A stretch of 23,478 nt of DNA, taken from assembly GCA_023807065.1 (NCBI GenBank), contig JAJJLU010003942.1, positions 1 to 23,478 of the forward strand, written 5' to 3'. Each line of letters starts with the position of its first letter. Position 1 is the stretch's first letter. Shown here in pieces: positions 7,536 to 16,574 of this stretch. This DNA is from Isotricha intestinalis (lineage: Eukaryota > Ciliophora > Litostomatea > Vestibuliferida > Isotrichidae). The notes under the pieces are model-generated. The model was not told where the DNA came from, searched no databases, and saw only the letters and a program-made list of their open reading frames with translations. Made by a program: the position numbers and the translations under genes.

Positions 7536-9035
7536 ATGTTATATAATAACAACGAAATAGGATTATTAGAATCAGAAATATTAAAATTAAATCAGAAAAT
7601 ATCATTATTACAAGATGAAAGAAGAAATTTACAAGCTCAAGTAAGTGAAGAAATGAGTAGAAATTCTCAATTAACAAAAATTCAGAATGAAAATAGACAA
7701 TTACAAGAACTAATAAAAGGAAAAGATCAAAAAATAGAATCTTTAGAAAATGAAATAATAGAATTAAAGAAAGAAAATAAATCTTTAGGAAGAAATTTAG
7801 AAAGTAAATATTCAAATGAAATAGGTTATTATAAAAATTTAAATGAAACAAATACAACTAAAATAGATAATGCAAATTATATATTAAAATTAAATGAAAA
7901 GCAACATGAAACAATATTAAAATTAGAAGAAAAAATAAAAGAAATAAAAGAAGAAGAAGAAGAATATAATAAACAAGTTCAAATGAAACATGACAATAAA
8001 TTTACAGATTTAAAAAAAAAAATGATGGATCATATAAAAAATGCACAAAAAAATATGGCACAAAGTAATTTAGATAATTTAGATTTAAATACAAAAATAT
8101 CTAAATTAACTACTAATCAATTATTAATTGAATTGGAAGAACAAAGTTATCAAATAGAAGAATTACTTAAAGAAAGAGAAAAAAGTGAAAAAGAAATTTT
8201 TGCTTTAAAAATAGAATTAAAAACTCATAAAAAAGTAGAACATATTTTACAAGAAAAAAATAAAAGATATTTAGATATGGTTAAAGCTTGTGATAAAAAA
8301 ATAGAAAAAATAAGAGTTAACTCAGTTGATTTTCAAGTTAATAATAATTTAACAAATGAAATAAATGATAATGAGAATGAAAATAATAATAATAATAATA
8401 ATAATTTTGCTAATTTTAAAAAATTAGAAAAAATGTATAATAAATTATTTAAAGATTATCAAAATTTAAAAGGAATTTATAATAGTTTAAAAGATAGAGA
8501 AAGATTACAACAAAAACAATATGAAGGAATAATAAATTTATATAAAAATGCAATGGATGAATTAATTAATGATGAAGAATTTAAAAAGAAAAAAGATATA
8601 TATGTTAAAATAGAAGATATTCAAAAAGGTAATTTTGATGAATTTTCAAAAGAAGAAAAATATTCTATTTTAGTTTATTTAATGAAACATTTAATTCCTT
8701 TAATTAATAGTGAAAATAAAGAAATAAATAATTTTAAAGAACAAATTAATTCTGTTGAAATTAATGGAAATAAAAAAATTATGAGTAAAACTTCATATTC
8801 TAATTTTGATTCTTTTAGAAGTAGAAATTCAAGAAATAGAATAAAAGGTTCTTATGATATTAGAGATAAAACAATTGAAAATTTAACTCAAAGAAATTTA
8901 ACTCAAAATAGAGATTATAGAAATAAAACTTTTACTAAATTTCCTAAAATTGAAACTTTATTTGCAGAAAATAATTACAAACAAAAAGATAAAGAATCTA
9001 AAATACTTTATAGATTTTTAAATATTGGAAAATAG
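7536..9035 (+). CDS. Long coiled-coil protein, unidentified
   Basis: The 499-residue product is almost entirely helical with heptad-type Leu/Ile spacing. Coils run about residues 5-105, 110-165 and 190-260, separated by a short segment (MDHIKNAQKNMAQSNLDN) before a second conserved-looking block LTTNQLLIELEEQSYQIEELL. A poly-Asn stretch near residues 282-292 marks a linker, after which residues about 293-400 resume helical character. The last 80 residues are basic and Ser/Arg-rich (SNFDSFRSRNSRNR), likely disordered. The order of a long coil, a helical block and a basic tail is seen in axonemal and basal-body proteins, so a cytoskeletal or ciliary role is plausible, but I cannot name a family. 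It ends in TAG, which shows that TAG is a stop in this organism. The neighbour downstream is convergent, 169 bp away. Confidence 0.8.
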   Translation: MLYNNNEIGLLESEILKLNQKISLLQDERRNLQAQVSEEMSRNSQLTKIQNENRQLQELIKGKDQKIESLENEIIELKKENKSLGRNLESKYSNEIGYYKNLNETNTTKIDNANYILKLNEKQHETILKLEEKIKEIKEEEEEYNKQVQMKHDNKFTDLKKKMMDHIKNAQKNMAQSNLDNLDLNTKISKLTTNQLLIELEEQSYQIEELLKEREKSEKEIFALKIELKTHKKVEHILQEKNKRYLDMVKACDKKIEKIRVNSVDFQVNNNLTNEINDNENENNNNNNNNFANFKKLEKMYNKLFKDYQNLKGIYNSLKDRERLQQKQYEGIINLYKNAMDELINDEEFKKKKDIYVKIEDIQKGNFDEFSKEEKYSILVYLMKHLIPLINSENKEINNFKEQINSVEINGNKKIMSKTSYSNFDSFRSRNSRNRIKGSYDIRDKTIENLTQRNLTQNRDYRNKTFTKFPKIETLFAENNYKQKDKESKILYRFLNIGK

Positions 9036-9204
9036 TTTTTTTAATTTTCTTTTTTATTTTTAATATTAATATCCTATTTTAAATTTAAATCATATTATTA
9101 ATTATTATATATTAATTAATAATAAAGAATCTTTTCTCTTTTTAATAATTATATTATTATCATAATATATATAAAATATTATGTAAAAAAAATGTGTTTG
9201 ATCC

Positions 9205-11349
9205 TTAAGATTTATTATTATATTTTTGAATCAAATGTACAAATTTTTTATCTTTTGGTTTTATTAATTGAGAAGAATAAGATTTATAAAGTTTATTTTT
9301 TTCTTCTATTATTTTACTAATATCAAAAGTTTCTTTATTTAATTGTTTAATAATATCAAAATTACTTAAATTAATTTTTTCATTATCAAAATTATAATTT
9401 AAATTATTAATTGAGGATAAAGATTTTTTCTTATCTTTATCATTATTAAAATTTTTAGAATCAACAGTAATTATTTTATAATTTTTTTTTGAATTATCTC
9501 TATTTAATAAATTTTCTTTTAACATTGATTTTATTTTTCTTTTTTGATGATTTTGATATTGAGCTAAAATTAATTTCAAACAAAAAGATTGTTCAGCATC
9601 AGAATTAACTTTTTGTTTATTAAATTCTTCTATATCAGGATCAATTTCAAATTTTTTTGCATTTAAATTTTGTTTATGAAATTCAATTTCTTTTTTACTA
9701 AATTTTTCTAAAAATTTTTTTCTTGCTAAAAGCTTTTTTGATAAAATAGAATTTAAAATAAAAGAATTAAAATTTGTTTCTTTTTTTAATATTTTTTTAC
9801 TATTATTTTTACTATTATTATTATTAATACTGTGATAACAATTATTTGATAATGAATTATTATTTGAAGATTTAATATATACAAATCCTTTTTTAGTTAA
9901 TTGAAAAGATTTTAATTTCATTAAACTTTTTGATTTAATTTTAGAATTTTTATTTTTTAAAGAAAATTTATTTTTTATAAAAAAACTTTTATTATATTCT
10001 AATTGCTCTAATCTTTTATGAATTTTTTTTTCTATTGTTTTATCCATTTTACCTATTTCTATTTTATCCATATTTTGAAGAATATCTGAAAATTTATTAC
10101 TTAATAAATTATTTAACATTGACATTGTTGATAAAATAAATTTTGATTTTTTACTTTTTCCAAGATTAAATTTATCTGATTCTATTTCTTTTATATTTAT
10201 AGTTCCTATATTTGAAATAATATTTTCTAAATTATTATAATTATTTATTGATTGTCCATTTGATATTTTCTTTAATATTTCTTCCTTTTGTTTTTCTTCT
10301 AATTCATTTTTTTTTTTTTTTTCTTTTTCTTTTTCAACTTTTTCTTTTTGAATAATTTTAATTTCTTTTTTAATATCTTCCATAATATAATAATAAATAA
10401 AAGCATTTTTTTCAACATTTTCCATAAAATAAGTAAATTCAGGTTGATTTTTATTTAAAAATTTAACACATAACCATCTACTTTGTTTATAAGCTTCAAT
10501 AGATTTAGAAATATTTCCAAAAAATTCAAAGCAAACTCCTCTTAAATAAAAACAAAGAACCATATTAATAATATTATCATAAATATATTTTTTATTTTTC
10601 TTATTTCTACCTAAATAATCAGAATTTAAACCAGAATCAAAATCAACTAATAAAAAAAATTCTCTAAAACAAATATCAATTGATAACTTCTGATAAATTA
10701 AACTTTTTTCAAAATCCAAATTTTCTATTAATAAATTAGCTCTTAATAATAATATTTTTTGTAATATACTTAAAGTTTTTGCTTGTCTTATAAAAGAAAT
10801 ATAATTCATTATTCTTTCTGTGATTGCAAAATAAGAACATAATTGAGGAATTTGTCCTATTAATTTTGAATATAAACATAAATAATATATTAATGATAAA
10901 TGAACTTGAACTATATATTCTATTCTATTTATATTTATTTCTTCATTTAAATTAATTGTTTTATCTAAATCTGTTCTTAAATTTAATGTTAATTTTTCTA
11001 AAATGAAAAATACTTGATTAAACCAAAATAATAAACTATAATTTTGATGTTGATTATTATTTGATATTTCTTTTTGATATTTATATAATTTTTTCCTTAT
11101 TATTTTTAATATACAATTTGATTCTAAAATTTGATATTTCCATGAATCATTAAAATTATAATAGAAATTTTTTTTTGATTCTATTATTCTTAAAGCCTCT
11201 CTATATTTACATTGACTCATTAAATACATTAATTTTTTTAAAAATATATCATAATCTTCAGTTTTTAATATCGCCAATGATATTCTCCTACTTAATCTTT
11301 TTGGAAATGTTATAGAATGTTGATTTATAAATTTTTTTATTTCATCCAT
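9205..11349 (-). CDS. TPR-like helical-repeat protein with disordered basic C-terminal half
   Basis: The 714-residue product has an N-terminal helical-repeat half (about 1-330) with TPR-like helix pairs. The clearest segment is LRGVCFEFFGNISKSIEAYKQ around residue 270, followed by SRWLCVKFLN. Earlier pairs include YREALRII near residue 50 and LIYYLCLYSKLIGQIPQL near 160. A charged coil follows at about 330-360 (KEKVEKEKEKKKKNELEEKQ), then a long Asn/Ser/Lys-rich, probably disordered C-terminal half ending with a predicted amphipathic segment. I associate this architecture, including the segment LVDFDSGLNSDYL, with lineage-specific ciliate protein families of unknown function. Its start codon is only 56 bp from the start of the oppositely oriented gene at 11406, so the two probably share one bidirectional promoter. 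A scaffold role is an inference from TPR architecture alone. Confidence 0.75.
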   Translation of the reverse strand: MDEIKKFINQHSITFPKRLSRRISLAILKTEDYDIFLKKLMYLMSQCKYREALRIIESKKNFYYNFNDSWKYQILESNCILKIIRKKLYKYQKEISNNNQHQNYSLLFWFNQVFFILEKLTLNLRTDLDKTINLNEEININRIEYIVQVHLSLIYYLCLYSKLIGQIPQLCSYFAITERIMNYISFIRQAKTLSILQKILLLRANLLIENLDFEKSLIYQKLSIDICFREFFLLVDFDSGLNSDYLGRNKKNKKYIYDNIINMVLCFYLRGVCFEFFGNISKSIEAYKQSRWLCVKFLNKNQPEFTYFMENVEKNAFIYYYIMEDIKKEIKIIQKEKVEKEKEKKKKNELEEKQKEEILKKISNGQSINNYNNLENIISNIGTINIKEIESDKFNLGKSKKSKFILSTMSMLNNLLSNKFSDILQNMDKIEIGKMDKTIEKKIHKRLEQLEYNKSFFIKNKFSLKNKNSKIKSKSLMKLKSFQLTKKGFVYIKSSNNNSLSNNCYHSINNNNSKNNSKKILKKETNFNSFILNSILSKKLLARKKFLEKFSKKEIEFHKQNLNAKKFEIDPDIEEFNKQKVNSDAEQSFCLKLILAQYQNHQKRKIKSMLKENLLNRDNSKKNYKIITVDSKNFNNDKDKKKSLSSINNLNYNFDNEKINLSNFDIIKQLNKETFDISKIIEEKNKLYKSYSSQLIKPKDKKFVHLIQKYNNKS

Positions 11350-11405
11350 TAAGCTGTTTTTTTGTCTAATTTTTCAAATTCAATTATCTTTTATTAATTT
11401 TAAAT
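11350..11405. promoter_or_regulatory. 56-bp head-to-head intergenic region (bidirectional promoter)
   Basis: Only 56 bp separate the start codons of the divergent genes at 11349 (-) and 11406 (+), so both 5' leaders and any core promoter elements must fit here or reach into the coding regions. The sequence is T-rich on the plus strand. No named motif is visible. Confidence 0.55.
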
Positions 11406-12365
11406 ATGTCATATAATTATAAAAATAATAAAAAAGAAAAAAGAAATTCAATAAAGAAAAAAAAAGAAGAAAATCTCAAATTAAAAAATCAAGAAATTGA
11501 AAAATTAAAAAAAAGTTTAATAAGAAAAATATATAATGATTTATATGAAGAAAATAATAAATTATATGAAATAAATAATTTTACATTTGAAGATTTTATA
11601 TTTTATTTTTATAAAGATATAGAATCACATATAGATTTTAAGAATCCAGATTACTCAAAATTATTTAAAATAATGGATTTAAAGGTTAAAGCAAAATTTC
11701 AAAAAGAAAATAAATTAATAAGAATAAATGATAATGAAAATAAAATAGAAAAAAATAATGAAAATGAAGAAGATGATGATTGGAAATTAATATTTAAATA
11801 TCAACAAATTTTATATGATGAAAAAGAAAAAAGAAAACAAAAAGAAAAAGAAGAAAAAGAAAAAAAATATTATGAAGAATTAAAAGAACAAATAAAAATG
11901 AAAAAAAATCCTATTGATGAAATTGAAAAAAAGAAAGAAGATGAATATTTATATAATGAAAAAGAAGCTTTCAAACAATTACAAAAAACGAAAATTAAAA
12001 ATTTAGATAATATTCAAATGATTAATAAAGAAAATTCTTTAAAAAAAGATTTTCTTAAAAAATTAAATTTAGATAAAGAAAACTTTAATGAAATTAATAA
12101 TGAAAATAATACTCAAGCTAAAAATTATAATAATAATATTTTAAAAAATTTTTTATTAGAAGAAAGTGAACAAGATAATTTAATTAGTAAATTAGTTGAT
12201 CAAATTATGTATGAAAAAAAAATAAATAAATTAAATGATATTTTACAAAATGTAAAAGATAAAAATAAAGAATATAAACAAAAAAATCAAATTTCAATAA
12301 ATAAAAAAATAATTAAAGAAGATAATAATAACTATAATTTTTTTTCTGATTTTTTAAACAAATAA
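11406..12365 (+). CDS. Charged coiled-coil protein, unidentified
   Basis: The 319-residue product is highly charged and mostly helical. It opens with a Lys-rich tail, then a compact segment about residues 30-105 (IRKIYNDLYEENNKLYEINNF and FEDFIFYFYKDIESHIDF). An acidic stretch (NENEEDDDW) leads into a coil with the pattern DWKLIFKYQQILYDEKEKRK at about 124-160. That pattern, an acidic Asp-Trp followed by a long E/K coil, recalls uncharacterised cytoskeletal or ciliary proteins of ciliates, but no name can be given. Asn-rich linkers and a shorter helical segment (LISKLVDQIMYEKKINKL) follow. It ends with TAA only 35 bp before the start codon of the next same-strand gene, and begins 56 bp from a divergent gene, so its transcription unit is tightly confined. 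Confidence 0.75.
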   Translation: MSYNYKNNKKEKRNSIKKKKEENLKLKNQEIEKLKKSLIRKIYNDLYEENNKLYEINNFTFEDFIFYFYKDIESHIDFKNPDYSKLFKIMDLKVKAKFQKENKLIRINDNENKIEKNNENEEDDDWKLIFKYQQILYDEKEKRKQKEKEEKEKKYYEELKEQIKMKKNPIDEIEKKKEDEYLYNEKEAFKQLQKTKIKNLDNIQMINKENSLKKDFLKKLNLDKENFNEINNENNTQAKNYNNNILKNFLLEESEQDNLISKLVDQIMYEKKINKLNDILQNVKDKNKEYKQKNQISINKKIIKEDNNNYNFFSDFLNK

Positions 12366-12400
12366 ATAAATATTAAAAAATATATTATTAAGAAAAAAAA

Positions 12401-14110
12401 ATGAAATTATTTTTATATTTCTTAATCTTAATTTCAATTTCTTTTCAAATAATAAAAAATTTTCCAAAATTACAAAAAGGATTTAAATGTAATTCAAAAA
12501 AGCCATTAACAATAAAATATAAAGAAATAAATGGAAATAATTTTAATGATATAATTTCAAATAATAAAATATTTTTATTATATGCATCATCAACATGGTG
12601 TGATTATTGTTGTCAACAAAATTATATTCTTCAAAAATTTAAAAAATTAATAGAAAATGAAGAAAATATGATAATTAGAGACATTCAAATATATAATTTA
12701 ATTGTAGATCAAAATTTCGATGTTTTACAAAAAAATAATATTGCTTTGTTTAAGGTACCTTCTTTATATTTATATTATAAAGGAAAGTTTATTCAATATA
12801 GTTCTTTCTTTCAAGAATATAATATTTTATTTTTTTTAAGAAAAATATTTCATCCAATAAGAAAATTAGAAAAAGAAAATGAAATATTATTATTTATGGA
12901 AAATCCACAATTTAAAATTAAAGTAATAGGATTTTTCCATGACACAAAAGAATATAAAGAAGAATTAAAAAAATTTAAAAATTACTCAAAATTAATAAGT
13001 TATAGATTTGATTTATCAATTGGATATTGTACAAATAAAACATTAATAAAAACTTTAAAAGAAAAAAAAATAGGAATATGGTTTGATACATATAGTTTAA
13101 ATTCAATAGTATTAAAAAGATATGAAAATTATTATTATTTAGATTTATCTTTAAAAAGTATTTACATATATGATTTTTTATATTATAATACAGTATCTTC
13201 GATTGATGAATTAAGTCATAATAATAAAGATTTAGTTAATAAATTAATTACTCCAATAGCTTTATTCTTTATTGATACATCTTTTAATTTAAATAATTAT
13301 CATAAAGTTTTAAATTATTTAATTGAATTAAGTAAAGATTATGATTTAAAATATATTTTTATGTTTATGGATGGTGGTGCTAAAAGTAAAACTAAAATTG
13401 AATTAGGTTTAGAAAATGATTATCCTACTTTAGTTATTCATTATTTAGAACAGAAAAAAAATTTTAAATTTCCTCATAATAAATTAGAATTTAATGATTT
13501 AAATATTAGAAATTTTTTAAATGAAACATGGAAAAATTCTTTTAATTTAAATAAAACTTTTGATAATAATTTAAATGATGAAATTAATCAAAAATATTTA
13601 GATAATCTTTCAAAAACTCAATTAATTAATTCTTTAAATTTTAATGATATTATTATTAATAAAAAGAAAAAAGTAGATATTATATTGTTTAGTATTAACT
13701 TAAAAAAAGATGATAATAAAACTTTAACTTTAACTAAAATAATAAAAGATACAATTGAAAAATTAAATTTTTTTGGAGTGAATTCACTTAGTTTTTGTAC
13801 AATAAATAATTCAAATAAAGAAAATATAAATTTATATAAATTAATAGATAAAAACAATAAAATAATCTTATTTAGAAAAGATAATAAAGAAATAATATAT
13901 AATGAAAAAACTTTAAGTATGTATAGAATGATGAAATGGATTGAACAAAATTCAAGTGTTAAATTTGTTCTTCCAGATTTTCCTCATATAAATTATGAAG
14001 AATTAGATAATTATTTAAATGAAAGAAATAAATTAGAAGAAAATATAAATAATAATAATAAAACAGATTTTGAAATTGATGATTATATTTCAATAAATAC
14101 TGATTTATAA
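12401..14110 (+). CDS. Secretory-pathway thioredoxin-fold (PDI-like) protein
   Basis: The 569-residue product begins with a signal peptide (MKLFLYFLILISISF) and has a thioredoxin-like domain at about 35-150. The redox motif WCDYCC is at 66-71, so the active-site pair would be Cys67 and Cys70 with an extra Cys71. The cis-proline loop is KVPSLYLYYKG with Pro120. PDI enzymes usually have CGHC, so CDYC is atypical and may shift its redox properties. The remaining residues, about 155-510, alternate strands and helices (FKIKVIGFFHDTKEYKEEL; PIALFFIDTSF), consistent with further redox-inactive thioredoxin-like domains, as in multi-domain PDIs. There is no KDEL-type C-terminus and no other obvious membrane segment; it ends SINTDL. 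A role in oxidative folding of secreted proteins is inferred from the fold. It follows the upstream same-strand gene by 35 bp. Confidence 0.75.
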   Translation: MKLFLYFLILISISFQIIKNFPKLQKGFKCNSKKPLTIKYKEINGNNFNDIISNNKIFLLYASSTWCDYCCQQNYILQKFKKLIENEENMIIRDIQIYNLIVDQNFDVLQKNNIALFKVPSLYLYYKGKFIQYSSFFQEYNILFFLRKIFHPIRKLEKENEILLFMENPQFKIKVIGFFHDTKEYKEELKKFKNYSKLISYRFDLSIGYCTNKTLIKTLKEKKIGIWFDTYSLNSIVLKRYENYYYLDLSLKSIYIYDFLYYNTVSSIDELSHNNKDLVNKLITPIALFFIDTSFNLNNYHKVLNYLIELSKDYDLKYIFMFMDGGAKSKTKIELGLENDYPTLVIHYLEQKKNFKFPHNKLEFNDLNIRNFLNETWKNSFNLNKTFDNNLNDEINQKYLDNLSKTQLINSLNFNDIIINKKKKVDIILFSINLKKDDNKTLTLTKIIKDTIEKLNFFGVNSLSFCTINNSNKENINLYKLIDKNNKIILFRKDNKEIIYNEKTLSMYRMMKWIEQNSSVKFVLPDFPHINYEELDNYLNERNKLEENINNNNKTDFEIDDYISINTDL

Positions 14111-14222
14111 TTTATATTTGTATATAATAAATTAATTATTAAATATATGTGAATATTTTTTATTTATATTATAATTAATTATTTTACTTTTTGTTAATTT
14201 GAATTCTAAATTTTTTTGATTT

Positions 14223-16277
14223 TTATGAATTTAACTTTTCTAATATTTGTTCAGTATATTTAAATAAAAAAGTTTGAGAACCTTTTTTATGTTTTATTTT
14301 AATAAATTGTAAATTTGTTGTTTCAGGACAATCAACAATATAAATTTCAAAAAATAACCCATCATTTACTTTATCTACTTTAAAAGAAAATTTTCCAATA
14401 TTTTTAAAATTTAATTTTAATTGATTAAAAGATTCAATTAATTTATCTTTTAAATATTGTTTACTTTTACAAAATATACAATTTAAATCAAAGGGAAAAT
14501 TATTATAATTAATTAAAACTGGATTTTTATTACAAAAACTATTACTATTATTTTGAAAAGTTTTAATTGGTTTAAAATCATTTCTTTTATTAAAACTTGG
14601 AGTAAAATTGATTTGACTTGAATATAAAGGTTTATTATTTTTATTATGAACATTATTATATCTATTATCCTCGGTTTTTAAATTAAATATTTTTTTTTGA
14701 TTAATCATTCCATCCACATTTTCAGGATTACAATTATTATTCGTTGGAAAGCCTTTTCTAGTATAATTATTATTATTATTATTTATTTGTTTTTTATCTT
14801 TACTATAATTAATAACACTTTTAATTAACAATCTTTCTTTTCCTAAACTTTCACTTTTTTTCATTTGTCGACTATTATTTAATAAATTATTATAATTAAT
14901 TTTTCTATTAGATTTTGAAGATCTAACTCTTTCAATAGTAGAAAAATTTTTATTATTATTATTTTCAGTAACAGAATTAGAAGTTAAAGATTCTATATTG
15001 AAAGAACCTCTTCTTTTAAAAGAATTAAAACTAAATTTATTATCTTCAATTCCACTTTTTCTAACTTCAATTACATTTTCAATTTTATCATTATAATTTT
15101 CAATTAAATTACATTTATCTTTAATGTATTTTAAAAATAAATCAGATTTTAAATCAGCCAAACTTTTTTTTCCTTCTCTGATTTTTTTCTTTAATTTCAA
15201 ATAATAAATAGTACTAATATCATTATATAAATTTCCAATAATAGAAATTCTAATTTCTTCTTTATCAACATTATAATTTTTTTCAATATCAGAAACAATA
15301 TCTTCATCAACAGGAATGATAATTTTATCAATAATTAATCCTTCATATAAAATAATTTTTCCATTAACTTTAAACAAATTAAACCAAGGATGATTTTTAA
15401 TTTGCCTAATATTAATTCTTTTTAAAGGATCAACATTTAATAATCTTTTAATTAAATCAGAAGCTTCAAAAGAGATTTCATTAGGAATATTAAATTTACC
15501 TTCGCAAATTTTATTATATAAAATATCATTATTGTCATCATCAAAAGGTAAATAACCAAATAACATAGCATATAAAGTAATACCAGAGCTCCAAATATCA
15601 ATTTGAGGAGCTTGATATTTGTTTCCATTTAACATTTCTGGTGCTGCATAACAAGGACTTCCACAAGGTGAACTTAACATATAATTATTTTTTGATGAAA
15701 ATATATTACTTAAACCAAAATCTGCTATTTTTAATATATTATTTTTTTCATCTATTAATATATTTTCAGGTTTTAAATCACGATGTACTATTTTTAATTT
15801 ATGTAAATATTCTATTCCATTTATTAATTGTTGATAAAATTTACATGCTTCTATTTCTTGTAATTTACGCTTTTTTATTATGTAATCAAATAATTCTTTA
15901 CCTTCTATATATTCTGTTATTAAATAATATTTCTTTTCTGTTTGAATTATATTATATAAATTTATTATGTTTGGATGTCTTATTTTTTTTAATATTTTTA
16001 TTTCTCTTTCTAATCTATTTTTATCGTTATTTTCTATTATTTTATTTTTTAACATTTCTTTTATTGCTACTTTTTCATTTGTTTGTTTATTTATTCCTAA
16101 ACGAACTATACTAAATGTTCCTTCTCCTAATTTTTTTGTTAAGGTAAAATCACATATTTGAGAATGATTATATTGCTTTTTAGATAAATTTTCAGGTAGA
16201 GGTGTTGGAGGAATTGATAAGATTTCCTTTTTTATTATGTTGTTTTCTACTTTTTCTAATTCTTCTTCATTCGACAT
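14223..16277 (-). CDS. SNF1/AMPK-like Ser/Thr protein kinase
   Basis: The 684-residue protein has a kinase domain at about 44-298 with all catalytic elements: glycine loop GEGTFSIVRLG at 51-61, Lys73 in VAIK, Glu92 in helix C, HRDLKPEN from 165, DFG at 186-188, AAPEM at 211-215, and PLKRINIRQI near the end. The activation loop LSSPCGSPCYAAPE matches AMPK LRTSCGSPNYAAPE, but the activating Thr position is Ser203 and the next residue is Pro. Residues about 320-375 (VSDIEKNYNV through IYYLKLKKKI) resemble the UBA/autoinhibitory segment of SNF1-related kinases. After a long Asn/Ser-rich linker, residues about 595-684 (LIESFNQLKLNFKNIGKFSF; FIKIKHKKGSQTFLFKY) look like a KA1 domain. The family phosphorylates metabolic and cytoskeletal targets; its upstream kinase and subunits are not in this window. 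SNF1/AMPK, MARK and ciliate-specific CAMK-like members share this architecture, so the exact subfamily is unsettled. Confidence 0.9.
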   Translation of the reverse strand: MSNEEELEKVENNIIKKEILSIPPTPLPENLSKKQYNHSQICDFTLTKKLGEGTFSIVRLGINKQTNEKVAIKEMLKNKIIENNDKNRLEREIKILKKIRHPNIINLYNIIQTEKKYYLITEYIEGKELFDYIIKKRKLQEIEACKFYQQLINGIEYLHKLKIVHRDLKPENILIDEKNNILKIADFGLSNIFSSKNNYMLSSPCGSPCYAAPEMLNGNKYQAPQIDIWSSGITLYAMLFGYLPFDDDNNDILYNKICEGKFNIPNEISFEASDLIKRLLNVDPLKRINIRQIKNHPWFNLFKVNGKIILYEGLIIDKIIIPVDEDIVSDIEKNYNVDKEEIRISIIGNLYNDISTIYYLKLKKKIREGKKSLADLKSDLFLKYIKDKCNLIENYNDKIENVIEVRKSGIEDNKFSFNSFKRRGSFNIESLTSNSVTENNNNKNFSTIERVRSSKSNRKINYNNLLNNSRQMKKSESLGKERLLIKSVINYSKDKKQINNNNNNYTRKGFPTNNNCNPENVDGMINQKKIFNLKTEDNRYNNVHNKNNKPLYSSQINFTPSFNKRNDFKPIKTFQNNSNSFCNKNPVLINYNNFPFDLNCIFCKSKQYLKDKLIESFNQLKLNFKNIGKFSFKVDKVNDGLFFEIYIVDCPETTNLQFIKIKHKKGSQTFLFKYTEQILEKLNS

Positions 16278-16574
16278 TTAATTAGAAATGTTAAATTTAA
16301 TTAATTTATTTTAAATAATTTTAATATATTATATTTTTTTTTATTTTTCAAATATAAACTTTAGAGGATTTTTTTAAAGGGAAATTTAAAAGAAATTTAT
16401 TGTTTTTCATAATAAAAAGTTTTTAATTATAAATTAATTGGATTTTTTTGAAAATCATTCAATTTATTTTAAATTATTTTTTTCAATAATTAAGAATAAA
16501 TAAAAATTTAAAAATTAAAATAATTCAATTAAACAATACATTAAATTTATAAAAAATCATAGAGAAAAAAAAAA
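16278..16574. promoter_or_regulatory. Divergent intergenic region, presumed promoters of two genes
   Basis: About 297 bp of A/T-rich sequence separate the kinase start (minus strand, 16277) from the start codon at 16575 on the plus strand. No named regulatory motif is visible. The stretch preceding 16575 is A-rich (AGAGAAAAAAAAAA then ATG), like the leaders of the other genes here. Confidence 0.4.

Noticed and set aside
7483..7857. Minus-strand ORF of 124 codons, Leu/Phe-rich
   Set aside because: Antisense shadow of the coiled-coil gene at 7536: the A-rich Lys/Glu/Leu codons read as Phe/Leu/Ile on the other strand. No domain and no independent leader.
13618..13857. Minus-strand ORF of 79 codons within the thioredoxin-like gene
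   Set aside because: Antisense shadow of a coding stretch that continues a single open frame; no domain.
15641..16114. Plus-strand ORF of 157 codons, hydrophobic
   Set aside because: Antisense of the kinase catalytic domain, which has clear motifs on the minus strand. The hydrophobic appearance comes from T-rich complement.
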